Shown: positions 8,134 through 16,297 of the stretch, in pieces
Layout of the letters: the number at the start of each line of letters is the position of its first letter
Numbering within the stretch: position 1 is the stretch's first letter
Assembly: GCA_963716445.1 (NCBI GenBank)
Contig: OY970313.1
Location: forward strand, 1,550,001-1,614,000
Reading direction: 5' to 3'
Origin: JAAYBF01 sp963716445
GTDB taxonomy: Bacteria; Actinomycetota; Thermoleophilia; Solirubrobacterales; Thermoleophilaceae
Length of the DNA stretch: 64,000 nt
Translations under genes and position numbers: made by a program
Notes under the pieces: model-generated
What the model was told of the DNA's origin: nothing
Seen by the model: the letters and a program-made list of their open reading frames with translations, nothing else
The model's database searches: none

Positions 8134-11100
8134 CTACGCCGCGCCGGCGGCGGCGTCCGGCTGAGCCTGCTCGAAGAGGCTCTCGCCGGCCGTCCCGCTG
8201 AGCTGGCGCGAGACGACCCGCGAGACGCCGTCGCCACCCATGCTGACGCCGTAGATGCGGTCGGCGGCGTCCATCGTCCGCTTCTGGTGCGTGACGACGA
8301 TGAACTGCGCGCGGTCCGAGTACTGGCGCACGAGCTGCAGGAAGCGGTCGATGTTGAGGTCGTCGAGCGCCGCCTCGACCTCGTCGAGGACGTAGAAGGG
8401 GCACGGCCGCGCGAGGAAGACGGCGAACATGAAGGCCAGCGCGACGAGCGACTTCTCGCCGCCGGACATCAGCGACAGCCGCTTCGTCGACTTGCCGGCC
8501 GGCGTGACCTCGATCTCGACGCCCGGCTCCGCCGCCGCCGGCATGGCCGCCGACTCGTCGGCCTCTCCCTCGGCCGCCGCGCCGTCCTCGGAGCCCTCGG
8601 CCCCGGTGTCCTGGCCGCCGAGCACGGGCCGCGGACCCTGGTCCGGCTGGACCAGCCGCAGCCTGCCGCGCCCGCCCGGGAAGAGGTGGGCGACGGTCTC
8701 CTCGAAGTTCCTCGCCGCGGCCTCGAACGTCTCCTCGAAGCTCTCGCGGATGCGGCGGTCGGTGTCGCGGATCAGTCCCTGGAGCTCGGCGAGCGCGCCC
8801 TCGAGGTCGGTGCGCTGCCCCTCGAGCTCCTCGACGTGGGCGACCGCCTCGTCGTACTCCTGCGCCGCCAGCGGGTTGACCGGCCCGAGCTGCTCGCGGC
8901 GGCGGGCGAGCCGCTCGATCCGGCCGGCGAGCTCGGCGCGGCGCTCGTCGTCGAGCGGCTCGGCTGCCGCCTCCGCCTCGAGGCCGAGCCGGCCGGCGAC
9001 TTCGGCGAGCTCGGCCGTCGCGTCGGCGGCCTGGTCGCGCAGCTGCTGGGCGGTCACCTCGGTCACGGTCACGCGCTCGCTGGCGTCGCGCAGGGCGCGC
9101 TGCAGCTCGGACTCCTGGTGCGCGCAGGCGCGCAGCTCGGCCGCCGTGCGCTCGCCGGCCTCGGCGCCGGCGGCGTGCTCGGCCTCGATCGCGCCGACGC
9201 GGCCGGCGACCGCCTCGCGCGCCTCCTCGAGCGCGGCGACCGCGCGATCGGCGTCGGCGGCGAGCTGACGGTCGCGCCCGATCCGCCCGCGCAGGCGATC
9301 GGCCCGCTCGAGGCGCTCGCGGTGCTCGCGCAGCGCGCTCTCGGCCATCCGGCGCTCGGCGCGGACCTCCGCGGCCAGCTCGGCGCGGCGCACGGCGTCG
9401 GGCCCCTCGTCGGGACTCTCGCTGCGCTGCTCGATCAGCCACTCGGCGCGGCGGATCGCCTCGGCGGCGGCCTCGACGTCGCGCACCGCGCCGCGCAGGG
9501 CGGTCTCGGACTCGTCGCGGCCACGGTCGGCGACCAGGACGCGCTCCCCCGCCGCCTCGAGCGCGACCCGCGCCGCGGCCTCGGCCTCCACCGCACGCTC
9601 GGACGCCGCGACGAGCTCGGCGCGTCGGTTGCGCTGCTCGAGCACCCGCTCGGCGCCCCCGGTCGGAGCCTGGCGCAGCTCGCCGGAGCCCGGCAGCCAC
9701 ACGCGCCCGGCGCGAGTGACCGCGACGCCGGCGAAGTCCCTCGGGACGGTGTCGAGCGAGTCGACGACCCACACGCCGGCGAGCAGCCGCTCGGCGAGCG
9801 GCGCCGCGCCGGCGTCGGCGTCGACGCGGTCGAGCAGCCGCTCGGCGCCTTCCGTGGGCGGCGAGCCGGCAGCGGGCGCGGAGCCACTGCCGGAGACGAG
9901 GACGAAGCCGCCCTCGCCGCCCGCGCCGTCGAGCAGCCGCTCGCCGTCGGGCACGCTCCCGACCACGCCCGCTCCGAGGCGCGGACCGAGCGCGGCGGCC
10001 AGCGCCAGCTCGTAGCCCGGCTCGACGCGCAGCTGCTCGGAAAGCGCCCGAGCGCCGCCCGGAGCGCCCTCGGCGGCGCGCAGGAACTGGTTGACGGCGG
10101 CCAGCTCGGCGCCCGCGGAGGCCGCCGCCGTACGCGCTGCCTCGGCAGCCCGCTCGGCGATCCGGCGCTCGTCGCGCGCCGCGTCGGCCAGCCGCTCGGC
10201 CTCGGCGAGCGCCTCGCGGCGCTCCTGGGCCGCCTGATCGAGCTCCGCGCGGCGCTCGGCGGCCGCGTCGCGCTCGGCGCGCAGCTCGGCCAGCTCGACC
10301 TCCAGCCGCTCGACGCGGCGGCCCTCGAGCGCCTCGAGCTCACGCTCGAGGACGGCGACCTGCTCAGCGGCGCCGGCCGCCGGATCGCCGGCGGCGGCGA
10401 TCTCGCGGTCGAGCAGCTCGAGCTGGCCGGCGCGGCGCTCGGCGCCCTCGATCGCGGCCCGGCCCTGCTCGCGAACGCGGTCGAGCCGCATCGCGATCCG
10501 CTCGGCGGCCGAGCGTGCGGCGAACAGCCGCGCCTGCAGCGCCTCGCGGACCCGGCTCTGCTCGGCGAACGCCTGCTCGGCCCGCTCGCGTCGCTCGGCG
10601 ACGCCGGCGAGCCGCTCGTCGGCCTCGTCGCGCGCGGAGCGGGCGGCGCCGGCCGCGGCCTCGGCTTCCGCCAGCCGAGCCGTCGCCTCGCGCACCGCGT
10701 CCCGGGCCAGCTCGTAGCGCGCCTCGAACGTCTGGCGCTCGAGCCGCTCGTGCAGCTCGGCGGCCTCCGCCTGGCGCTTCAGCGGCCGCAGCCGCGAGCG
10801 CGCCTCGCGCTCGACGTCGAGCGCGCGAGACAGGTTCTCCTCGGTGCGCTCAAGCTTGAGCTGGGCGCGGCGCCGGCGCTGCCGGTGCTTGCCGAGGCCA
10901 GCCGCCTCCTCGATCAGCAGCCGCCGATCGCGCGGGCGCGACAGCACGATCGCCTCGACGCGGCCCTGCGAGACGACGGAGTGCATCTCCTTGCCGAGCC
11001 CGGTCTCGGCCAGCGTCTCGGCGACGTCGGCGAGGCGGCAGCGCGCGCCGTTGAGGCGGTACTCGCCGTCGCCGTCGCGGCCGAGCCGGCGAACGATCGA

Positions 11101-11394
11101 TATCTCGGAGAACTCCGACTCGAGCCGGCCGCCGGAGTTGTCGATCACGACCTCGACCTCGGCGCTCGAGGATCCCTTGACGCCATGGCCGCCGGCGAAG
11201 ATGACGTCCTTCATCGACTGGCCGCGCACCGCCAGCGGGCTCTGCTCGCCGAGCGCCCAGAGGACGGCGTCGGTGATGTTCGACTTGCCGGACCCGTTCG
11301 GCCCGACGATCACCGAGACACCCGGGCCGAAGTCCAGCTTGGTGCGGCTCGGGAAGGACTTGAAGCCCTTCATCGATATCGAGCGCAGGTGCAT
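8134..11394 (-). CDS. smc: Chromosome segregation ATPase SMC
   Basis: Condensin-type ATPase that loads at ParB/parS sites and extrudes loops to organise and segregate the chromosome. 1086 residues from ATG 11394, somewhat short for bacterial SMC (about 1170-1200). N-terminal head: FKSFPSRTKLDFGPGVSVIVGPNGSGKSNI (Walker A 31-38). Long Ala/Glu/Arg coiled-coil arms surround the hinge (LRVEPGYELALAAALGPRLGAGVV ... VWVVDSLDTVPRDFAGVAVT). C-terminal head: signature LSLMSGGEKSLVALAFMFA and Walker B FYVLDEVEAALDD. An insert of about 50 Gly/Glu/Ala-rich residues sits just before the signature motif. ATG overlaps the rnc stop (TGATG). The rnc-smc-ftsY order is common in Gram-positives. Confidence 0.97.
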   Translation of the reverse strand: MHLRSISMKGFKSFPSRTKLDFGPGVSVIVGPNGSGKSNITDAVLWALGEQSPLAVRGQSMKDVIFAGGHGVKGSSSAEVEVVIDNSGGRLESEFSEISIVRRLGRDGDGEYRLNGARCRLADVAETLAETGLGKEMHSVVSQGRVEAIVLSRPRDRRLLIEEAAGLGKHRQRRRRAQLKLERTEENLSRALDVEREARSRLRPLKRQAEAAELHERLERQTFEARYELARDAVREATARLAEAEAAAGAARSARDEADERLAGVAERRERAEQAFAEQSRVREALQARLFAARSAAERIAMRLDRVREQGRAAIEGAERRAGQLELLDREIAAAGDPAAGAAEQVAVLERELEALEGRRVERLEVELAELRAERDAAAERRAELDQAAQERREALAEAERLADAARDERRIAERAAEAARTAAASAGAELAAVNQFLRAAEGAPGGARALSEQLRVEPGYELALAAALGPRLGAGVVGSVPDGERLLDGAGGEGGFVLVSGSGSAPAAGSPPTEGAERLLDRVDADAGAAPLAERLLAGVWVVDSLDTVPRDFAGVAVTRAGRVWLPGSGELRQAPTGGAERVLEQRNRRAELVAASERAVEAEAAARVALEAAGERVLVADRGRDESETALRGAVRDVEAAAEAIRRAEWLIEQRSESPDEGPDAVRRAELAAEVRAERRMAESALREHRERLERADRLRGRIGRDRQLAADADRAVAALEEAREAVAGRVGAIEAEHAAGAEAGERTAAELRACAHQESELQRALRDASERVTVTEVTAQQLRDQAADATAELAEVAGRLGLEAEAAAEPLDDERRAELAGRIERLARRREQLGPVNPLAAQEYDEAVAHVEELEGQRTDLEGALAELQGLIRDTDRRIRESFEETFEAAARNFEETVAHLFPGGRGRLRLVQPDQGPRPVLGGQDTGAEGSEDGAAAEGEADESAAMPAAAEPGVEIEVTPAGKSTKRLSLMSGGEKSLVALAFMFAVFLARPCPFYVLDEVEAALDDLNIDRFLQLVRQYSDRAQFIVVTHQKRTMDAADRIYGVSMGGDGVSRVVSRQLSGTAGESLFEQAQPDAAAGAA

Positions 11395-12092
11395 CAGGCG
11401 TCGACGTCCAGGTCCTTGAGCGCGCGCAGCGCGGCCTGCTGCTCGGCGCTCTTCTTGCTGCGCCCCTCGCCGCGGCCGATCTCCCGCCCCGCGACCTGGG
11501 CGATCGCGACGAAACGGCGCTCGTGAGCCGGTCCGACCTCGGACGCGATCGCGTAGTCGACGACCTCGGCGCGCTGCGCGAGGCGCTCCTGCAGAACCGA
11601 CTTGTGGTCGACCGGGTGGTCGAGCGCGGCGTCGATCTGCTCCGAGAACGCGTCGACCACCGCCGGCGCGACGCGCTCGAACCCGAACGCGAGGTAGGTC
11701 GCGCCGATCACCGCCTCGCAGATCGAGGCGAGCACGCGCTCGCTCGCGATCAGCATCTCGAAGCTGCGCTCGCCGCCCTCCGGGGCCTGTGCGCGCAGCC
11801 GCTCCGGCACGCCAATCTCGAGCGCGACCTCGGCGCAGGCGGCGCCGCTGACCGCCTGGGCGCGGACCTTGGTCAGCCGTCCGGCGCCGTAGCGCGAGAG
11901 CCGCGGGAAGAGGTGGGTCGAGACGGCGAGGCTCAGAACGACGTCCCCGAGGAAGGCGAGCCGCTGATAGGACTCGGAGCGGTCGTGGACCCACGAGGAG
12001 TGGGTGAACGCCTGGCTCGCGAGGTCCGGGGGGAGCTCGTCCAGCAGTTCGGCAAGGCTCTCCCCCCGCTCAGGCGTCTGCGCGATCGACAT
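11394..12092 (-). CDS. rnc: Ribonuclease III-family protein with altered active site
   Basis: RNase III fold: an endonuclease domain followed by a dsRNA-binding domain (about 155-225; SKKSAEQQAALRAL). The family processes rRNA precursors and structured mRNA. Here the first catalytic motif reads YQRLAFLGDVVLSL where NERLEFLGDxVL is expected, so the metal-binding Glu is Ala46. The second reads LASICEAVIGA instead of LADxxEALIGA, so the metal-binding Asp is Ser123. Asp50 and Glu126 are kept. I chose ATG 12092 (232 residues), overlapping acpP by 23 nt. ATG 12116 (MQQTSSSAMSI) is the alternative with a 47-nt overlap. Neither has a clear Shine-Dalgarno. Confidence 0.88.
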   Translation of the reverse strand: MSIAQTPERGESLAELLDELPPDLASQAFTHSSWVHDRSESYQRLAFLGDVVLSLAVSTHLFPRLSRYGAGRLTKVRAQAVSGAACAEVALEIGVPERLRAQAPEGGERSFEMLIASERVLASICEAVIGATYLAFGFERVAPAVVDAFSEQIDAALDHPVDHKSVLQERLAQRAEVVDYAIASEVGPAHERRFVAIAQVAGREIGRGEGRSKKSAEQQAALRALKDLDVDA

Positions 12093-12324
12093 GGCTGAAG
12101 ACGAAGTCTGCTGCATGGCCGACGGTCAGGATCTTCGCCGCCTGATCGTCGGGGATGCGGATGCCGTAGGCGTCCTCGAGCTCGACGGTCAGCTCGACGA
12201 GATCGAGCGAATCGGCCTCCAGGTCCTCCTTGAAGCGCGTCTCCTCGCGGATAGCGCTTGGGTCGACCTCGAGCTCTGTCGCCAGATGCTCGCGGATCTT
12301 GCTCAGTACCTCTTCGCGTTCCAC
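12070..12324 (-). CDS. acpP: Acyl carrier protein
   Basis: Carries growing acyl chains on phosphopantetheine in type II fatty acid synthesis. The EADSLDLVEL motif contains the serine to be modified (Ser39 with the start used here). I chose GTG 12324 (VEREEVLSKI), 84 residues. A GAGAGG sequence lies 6 nt upstream of it, and the length matches typical ACPs. Two further in-frame GTGs at 12339 and 12348 would extend it by 5 or 8 residues. It lies between plsX and rnc, so the acyl carrier and the acyl-phosphate enzyme are co-transcribed. Confidence 0.95.
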   Translation of the reverse strand: MEREEVLSKIREHLATELEVDPSAIREETRFKEDLEADSLDLVELTVELEDAYGIRIPDDQAAKILTVGHAADFVFSHVDRADA

Positions 12325-12370
12325 CTCTGGCCTCTCCACGGTCCGCACGGAGCGCTGTCGGTCGCTCGCG

Positions 12371-13366
12371 TCATCCGTGGCTGAAGCTACCAGCGGGCGC
12401 GGACCTCAGCGCCCCACCGCGCTCGAGCGCGGCGGCCGTCCGCTCGACCATCCGCTCGTCCACCGCGCGCCGCGCCAGCCGGATCGCCGCCGCCAGCCCG
12501 TCCGGCCCGAAGCTGCCGTGGCCGATCACGACCGGTCGCCGCAGTCCGAGCAGGATCGCCCCGCCGACCGCCTCCGGGTCGAGTCGCTCGCGCAGCCGGC
12601 CGACCGCGCCGCGGATCAGCAACCCCCCGACGGTCGAGACGAGGCCCGAGCGGACCGTCTCGCGGATCGCGTCGCGGGTGACGCGCGAGGTCGCCTCCAT
12701 CGTCTTGAGCGCCACGTTGCCCGTGAACCCGTCGGTGACGACGACGTCGACCGCGGCGCTCGGCAGGTCGAAGCCCTCGACGTTGCCGACGAAGTCGAGC
12801 GGGCCGCCGGCGAGCCGCTCGCCGGCGGCGAGGACGTCCGGCGTCCCCTTTCCCGGCTCCGTGCCGACCGACAGGAGCCCGACGCGCGGGCGCGCGACGC
12901 CGCAGACATGCTCCATGAACGCCGCGCCCATGTAGGCGAACTGCACGAGGTGCTCGGGACGCACCTCGACGTTCGCGCCGGCGTCGAGCAGCAGGACGCG
13001 GCCGGCGGGAAGCGGCAGCAGAGCGGCGATCGCCGGGCGATGGACGCCGCGGATGCGCTTGACGGCGAGCGTCGCGGCGGCGAGCGTCGGGCCGGTGCTG
13101 CCGGCGCTGACGAGCGCGTCGGCGCGGCCGTCGGCGACGGCGCGCGCGGCTTGGACGATCGAGGCGCCGGGCCGCGAGCGCACCGCGCGCACCGGCTCCT
13201 CGTCCCCGCCGACGCCCTCCGACGCGTCGACGATCTCGACTGTCTCGCTCGGCCGGCCGAGCTCCGCGGCGGGTCCGAACAGCAGCACCCGCTCGCCGGA
13301 GCGGCGTGCGCCCTCGGCGACGGCGGCCGGTCCGGCGTCGGCGCCGTTCGCGTCGACCGCGATCAC
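12371..13366 (-). CDS. plsX: Phosphate acyltransferase PlsX
   Basis: Converts acyl-ACP to acyl-phosphate, the donor for PlsY in phospholipid synthesis. 331 residues from GTG 13366 (VIAVDANGADAGP; family D-[AG]-x-G-G-D is here DANGAD). Conserved pieces: DALVSAGSTGPTLAAATLAVKRIRGVHRPAIA, LLDAGANVEVRPEHLVQFAYMG, GLLSVGTEPGKGTPDV, FVGNVEGFDLPSAAVDVVVTDGFTGNVALKTMEA and GHGSF. It starts 10 nt after rpmF, the classic rpmF-plsX pairing. A fakA homologue about 5 kb upstream could supply acyl-phosphate by the alternative route. Confidence 0.96.
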   Translation of the reverse strand: MIAVDANGADAGPAAVAEGARRSGERVLLFGPAAELGRPSETVEIVDASEGVGGDEEPVRAVRSRPGASIVQAARAVADGRADALVSAGSTGPTLAAATLAVKRIRGVHRPAIAALLPLPAGRVLLLDAGANVEVRPEHLVQFAYMGAAFMEHVCGVARPRVGLLSVGTEPGKGTPDVLAAGERLAGGPLDFVGNVEGFDLPSAAVDVVVTDGFTGNVALKTMEATSRVTRDAIRETVRSGLVSTVGGLLIRGAVGRLRERLDPEAVGGAILLGLRRPVVIGHGSFGPDGLAAAIRLARRAVDERMVERTAAALERGGALRSAPAGSFSHG

Positions 13367-13376
13367 GGCCCCGGAG

Positions 13377-13574
13377 CTAAGCGGCGTCGGAGTCGTCCGG
13401 CGTCCGAACGACGACCTCACGGCCGGCGTAGGTGCCGCACGACCCGCAGACTCGGTGCGGGAGGCGCGGCTCGCCGCACTTCGGGCAGGTCGAGAGGCTC
13501 GGCGGCACGATCTTGTGCTGCGAGCGGCGCTTGTTGGTGCGCGCGTGCGACTGTCGTTGCTTTGGGACGGCCAT
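13377..13574 (-). CDS. rpmF: 50S ribosomal protein L32 (zinc-ribbon form)
   Basis: 65-residue L32. Starts MAVPKQRQSHARTNKRRSQ and carries the CPKCGEP...CGSCGTYAGREV zinc ribbon with both CxxC pairs intact. This is therefore the zinc-binding (C+) paralogue type. The C-terminal VRTPDDSDAA is a short acidic tail. The rpmF-plsX linkage is widespread. Confidence 0.96.
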   Translation of the reverse strand: MAVPKQRQSHARTNKRRSQHKIVPPSLSTCPKCGEPRLPHRVCGSCGTYAGREVVVRTPDDSDAA

Positions 13575-13606
13575 GAGCGCGTTGAGTGTAGACCCTCAGA
13601 CCGCCG

Positions 13607-14119
13607 CTAGTCGTCGAGCTTCAGCTCCGAGAGCTTGGCCCAGCGCGGGTCCGGCTCCGGCTCGTGCGCATGATCGGGATCCTCGTTCAGGTTGGCGCCG
13701 CAGATCGCGCACAGCCCGCGGCACTCCTCGCCGCAGAGGATCCGCGTTGGCAGCGCCAAAGCCAGCGCGTCGCGCGCCCAGGCCCGCAGGTCGACCACGT
13801 CGTCCTGGACGTACGGCGAGCGCAGCTCGTCGTCCCCGCCCGGCTGGTCGATCTCGCGAGCGTCCACCTCGACCGGCGCCCCCGCATCCTCGAGGCAACG
13901 CGCGCACGGCCCGTGCAGCTCCACCCCGAACCGCAACCGCAGCGCATGCCCGTTCGTCGTATGCGACACGTCCAGCCGCGCATCCGCATGCCCGCCCGCC
14001 CCATACGACTGCCCCCCGAAGCTCAGCTCCTCGACCGGAACCTCCAGATCGATCGACCGCGCCTCCCCGGACGAGAGCCTCAGCGTCCCCACATCGAACT
14101 TCTCCACCCGCTGAGTCAC
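13607..14119 (-). CDS. YceD/DUF177 family protein
   Basis: 170-residue DUF177 protein, the family that precedes rpmF in most bacteria. It is linked to 23S rRNA maturation or accumulation in some species. N-terminal half is a beta-rich domain (VGTLRLSSGEARSIDLEVP). Conserved Cys clusters are HGPCARCLEDAGAPVEVDAREI and ILCGEECRGLCAICGANLNEDPDH, the latter the family's C-x4-C-x-G-L-C-x2-C-G-x-[ND]-[LN]-N signature. Start taken at GTG 14119; GTG four codons in is possible. In mycobacteria the same gene lies between rnc and sepIVA, as here. Confidence 0.9.
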   Translation of the reverse strand: MTQRVEKFDVGTLRLSSGEARSIDLEVPVEELSFGGQSYGAGGHADARLDVSHTTNGHALRLRFGVELHGPCARCLEDAGAPVEVDAREIDQPGGDDELRSPYVQDDVVDLRAWARDALALALPTRILCGEECRGLCAICGANLNEDPDHAHEPEPDPRWAKLSELKLDD

Positions 14120-14142
14120 CCCCCGGACCCTAACGCCGGCCT

Positions 14143-14245
14143 CTAAGCCGCGAGAGGCGAGCAGAGCAAGGAAGAGGGAGCCGTGGCGGGCGCCAGCCCG
14201 CGAGGCTCCCGATGACGCCGCTATGCGACGCCTATCGCGGCTTAG
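14143..14245. repeat. 103-nt inverted-repeat element with nested stem
   Basis: Arms 14143-14159 and 14229-14245 are 17 nt with one mismatch (CTAAGCCGCGAGAGGCG against its complement). Inside lies a second stem, GGGAGCC with GGCTCCC (about 14178-14215), and within that CGGGC with GCCCG around a GCCA loop. The right outer arm includes the stop codon of the upstream sepIVA-like gene. It fills most of the 122-nt gap before the DUF177 gene. It may be a terminator/attenuator, an RNA-processing site, or a copy of a dispersed repeat. Confidence 0.7.
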
Positions 14246-14703
14246 GAGACCTCGGCCTCCTCGCGGCCCTGTAAGCGATCGCGGCCGCGCTGGACGGCGG
14301 CGATGAACTTCTCGAGGTTGACCTCGAGCGTGTTGAGGATGTCGTCGGCGTAGTCCTCGGCGCCGAGCCTGATCTCGCGCTCGCGGGCGCGGGCGTCCTC
14401 GACGATCTCCTCGGCCTGGCGCTCGGCCTGCTTGACGACCTCCTCGTCGGAGATCAGCTGCGACTGCTCCTCGCGCGCCTCCTTGACGATCCGCTCGGCC
14501 TCGCGCTTCGCCTCGGCGAGCATCTCCTGACGCTCCTTGACGATCCAGCGCGCCTGCTTGATCTCCTCGGGGATCGTGGCGCGCATCTGATCGAGGATGT
14601 CGTAGATCTCCTCCTTGTCGACGCGCACCTGGTCCGTGAGCGGCACGGGCTTGGCGTTGTGGACGGTGTCGTCCAGCTTGTCGATGAGTACCAGGACGTC
14701 CAT
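14242..14703 (-). CDS. SepIVA/DivIVA-like coiled-coil protein
   Basis: 153 residues, highly charged and helical. MDVLVLIDKLDDTVHNAKPVPLTDQVRVDKEEIYDILDQMR at the N-terminus resembles mycobacterial SepIVA (MSMEG_2416/Rv2927c). The middle is a continuous coiled coil rich in A-x-R-E-A-E-R-I-V-[KE]-[ED]-A. The C-terminus has DYADDILNTLEVNLEKFIAAVQRGRDRL. SepIVA is a septal/cell-envelope factor in mycobacteria; the local order DUF177-sepIVA-coaD-rsmD supports this. ATP-synthase b-subunit-like annotations would be an artefact of the coiled coil. It stops inside the right arm of an inverted repeat. Confidence 0.78.
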   Translation of the reverse strand: MDVLVLIDKLDDTVHNAKPVPLTDQVRVDKEEIYDILDQMRATIPEEIKQARWIVKERQEMLAEAKREAERIVKEAREEQSQLISDEEVVKQAERQAEEIVEDARAREREIRLGAEDYADDILNTLEVNLEKFIAAVQRGRDRLQGREEAEVS

Positions 14704-14718
14704 GGATGCCTCAGTTCG

Positions 14719-15219
14719 TCAGCGCTCGAGCGCTTCCTGCAAGCGAGAGGCTACCTGTGAAGGCACCAAGCCGGTCAGGTCCCCCCCGAACATCGCCAGC
14801 TCCTTGACGCCGCTGGAGCTGAGGAAGCTGAACTGCGGGGCGGCCATCAGGTAGGTGCTCTCGATGTCCGGGGCCATCTTGCGGTTGAGCTGGTTCATCT
14901 CGAACTCGTACTCGAAGTCCGAGATCGCGCGCAGGCCCTTGACGATCGTCTTGGCGCCGTTCTCGCGCGCGAACTCGACGAGCAGGTTGTGGAACGCCTT
15001 GACCTCGACGTTGCCGAGCTCCTCGACCTGGGCCTCGATGAACGCGACCCGCTCCTCGGCGCTGAAGAGGGTCTTCTGCTTGCGCACGGGCTGGTCGACG
15101 ACCCCGACGATGACCTTGTCGAAGACCTCCGCGGTGCGCGTGATGATGTCTACGTGGCCGAGCGTCACGGGGTCGTAGGACCCTGGGCAGACCGCTTTGC
15201 CGCTGGTGCGCTCACCCAT
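14719..15219 (-). CDS. coaD: Phosphopantetheine adenylyltransferase
   Basis: Transfers AMP from ATP to 4'-phosphopantetheine to make dephospho-CoA, the penultimate step of CoA synthesis. 166 residues from ATG 15219 (MGERTSGKAVCPGSYDPVTLGH). The nucleotidyltransferase motif is GSYDPVTLGH (13-22). Further motifs are VKGLRAISDFEYEFEMNQLNRKMAPDIES and the C-terminal FLSSSGVKELAMFGGD ATP-binding segment. Start overlaps the rsmD stop by 8 nt. The rsmD-coaD pair is near universal. Confidence 0.97.
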   Translation of the reverse strand: MGERTSGKAVCPGSYDPVTLGHVDIITRTAEVFDKVIVGVVDQPVRKQKTLFSAEERVAFIEAQVEELGNVEVKAFHNLLVEFARENGAKTIVKGLRAISDFEYEFEMNQLNRKMAPDIESTYLMAAPQFSFLSSSGVKELAMFGGDLTGLVPSQVASRLQEALER

Positions 15220-15742
15220 GGCGATGGACGGCGACGCGCGTGTCGCCGTAGGTTCGCTCGCGCAGTACCGCAAAGGGCAGCTCGAGCGGGGCGCGCTTGT
15301 TGGACTCGGTCACGATGACGGCGTCTTCCGTGATCACGGCGGGCAGCCGCTCCGCGAGGCGGGGGCCGATTCCGGGAGCGGAATCATACGGCGGGTCGAG
15401 GAAAACTAGGTCGAAGGGGGCGCCGGCCGCCGCTCCCGCGAGATACGCCAAGGCGTCGCGGCGGTGCACCGGGGCGTCCAGCGCGAGCTGCGAGAGGTTG
15501 CGCCGAATCGCCCCGACGGCGTCGCGCGAGCTGTCGACGAACTCGGCGTGGGCGGCGCCGCGCGACAGCGCCTCGATTCCGAGCGCGCCCGACCCGGCGT
15601 AGAGGTCGAGGACGCGCAACCCCGAGACGTCGCCGAGGATCGAGAACAGCGCCTCGCGGACGCGGTCGGCCGTCGGGCGGGTCCCCGATCCCGGCGGCGC
15701 GACGAGCCTGCGGCCGCGCAGCTCGCCGGCGACGACCCTCAT
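15212..15742 (-). CDS. rsmD: 16S rRNA (guanine-N2) methyltransferase RsmD
   Basis: Methylates G966 (E. coli numbering) of 16S rRNA. 176 residues from ATG 15742 (MRVVAGELRGRRLVAPPG). Motifs: RPTADRVREALFSIL, SAM motif VLDLYAGSGALGIEALSRGA and catalytic DPPY (LVFLDPPYDSAPG). The ATG overlaps the OsmC-gene stop as ATGA. A GTG six codons upstream is possible but would overlap the neighbour further. Confidence 0.95.
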   Translation of the reverse strand: MRVVAGELRGRRLVAPPGSGTRPTADRVREALFSILGDVSGLRVLDLYAGSGALGIEALSRGAAHAEFVDSSRDAVGAIRRNLSQLALDAPVHRRDALAYLAGAAAGAPFDLVFLDPPYDSAPGIGPRLAERLPAVITEDAVIVTESNKRAPLELPFAVLRERTYGDTRVAVHRHG

Positions 15743-16260
15743 CCGGACTCGGGCCCGCACCCGAGCCGCAGCTCCGTGGCGATCTCGGGCGGACGGCTGA
15801 GCGTCTGCAGGACCGTGCAGTAGCGCTCGGCCTTCTCGTGCAGCGCCGCGAGCCGGTCGGGCTCGACCCCCGGAGCGTCGATCTCGTAGCGGACGCGGAT
15901 CGCCGAGAACCCGACGGCGGCGTCGCGGGACACCGCGAGCGTCCCGCGGAGGTCGAGGTCGCCCTCGACGATCACCTCGATCCGCTCGGTCGGCACGTCC
16001 ATCGCGCTCGCGACCATCTGGCAGGTGATCTGCGCGCAGGCGGCGAGCGCGCCGAGCAGCAGATCGCCGGAGCAGGCCGCGGTGCCGGGCCCGCCGACGC
16101 CGACATGCGCCTCGGCCTCCTGGATCGCCCGCCCGAGGTCGACCGAGCAGCTCACCGGCCCGCCGGTCTGGCTGCCGCGCGCCGTCAGCGTGATCAGGGC
16201 CGAATCGGGGTCGTCTCGGTAGCCCTCCTTGAGCGGGCCCTGGAGCGTCCTCAGATCCAT
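15739..16260 (-). CDS. OsmC-family protein
   Basis: 173 residues from ATG 16260, preceded by a strong GGAGGAGA. OsmC/Ohr proteins are small dimeric thiol peroxidases that reduce organic hydroperoxides. The two family cysteines appear as ALAACAQ (Cys75) and ERYCTVLQ (Cys148), in the expected contexts. Two more (Cys63, Cys80) flank the first. Its position between recG and rsmD is not a fixed family context. It overlaps rsmD by ATGA, so it is part of this transcript. Whether it is a true peroxidase or a YhfA-like relative cannot be settled from sequence. Confidence 0.85.
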   Translation of the reverse strand: MDLRTLQGPLKEGYRDDPDSALITLTARGSQTGGPVSCSVDLGRAIQEAEAHVGVGGPGTAACSGDLLLGALAACAQITCQMVASAMDVPTERIEVIVEGDLDLRGTLAVSRDAAVGFSAIRVRYEIDAPGVEPDRLAALHEKAERYCTVLQTLSRPPEIATELRLGCGPESG

Positions 16261-16297
16261 CTCGTCTCCTCCGGTGGTGTGGGAGGGCAAGTATCCG

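Noticed and set aside
7093..11526. 1477-codon open frame on the plus strand opposite ftsY, smc and rnc
   Set aside because: It is antisense to three genes with clear catalytic motifs; its composition is Leu/Gly/Arg/Ala/Val/Asp-rich shadow sequence typical of GC-rich DNA.
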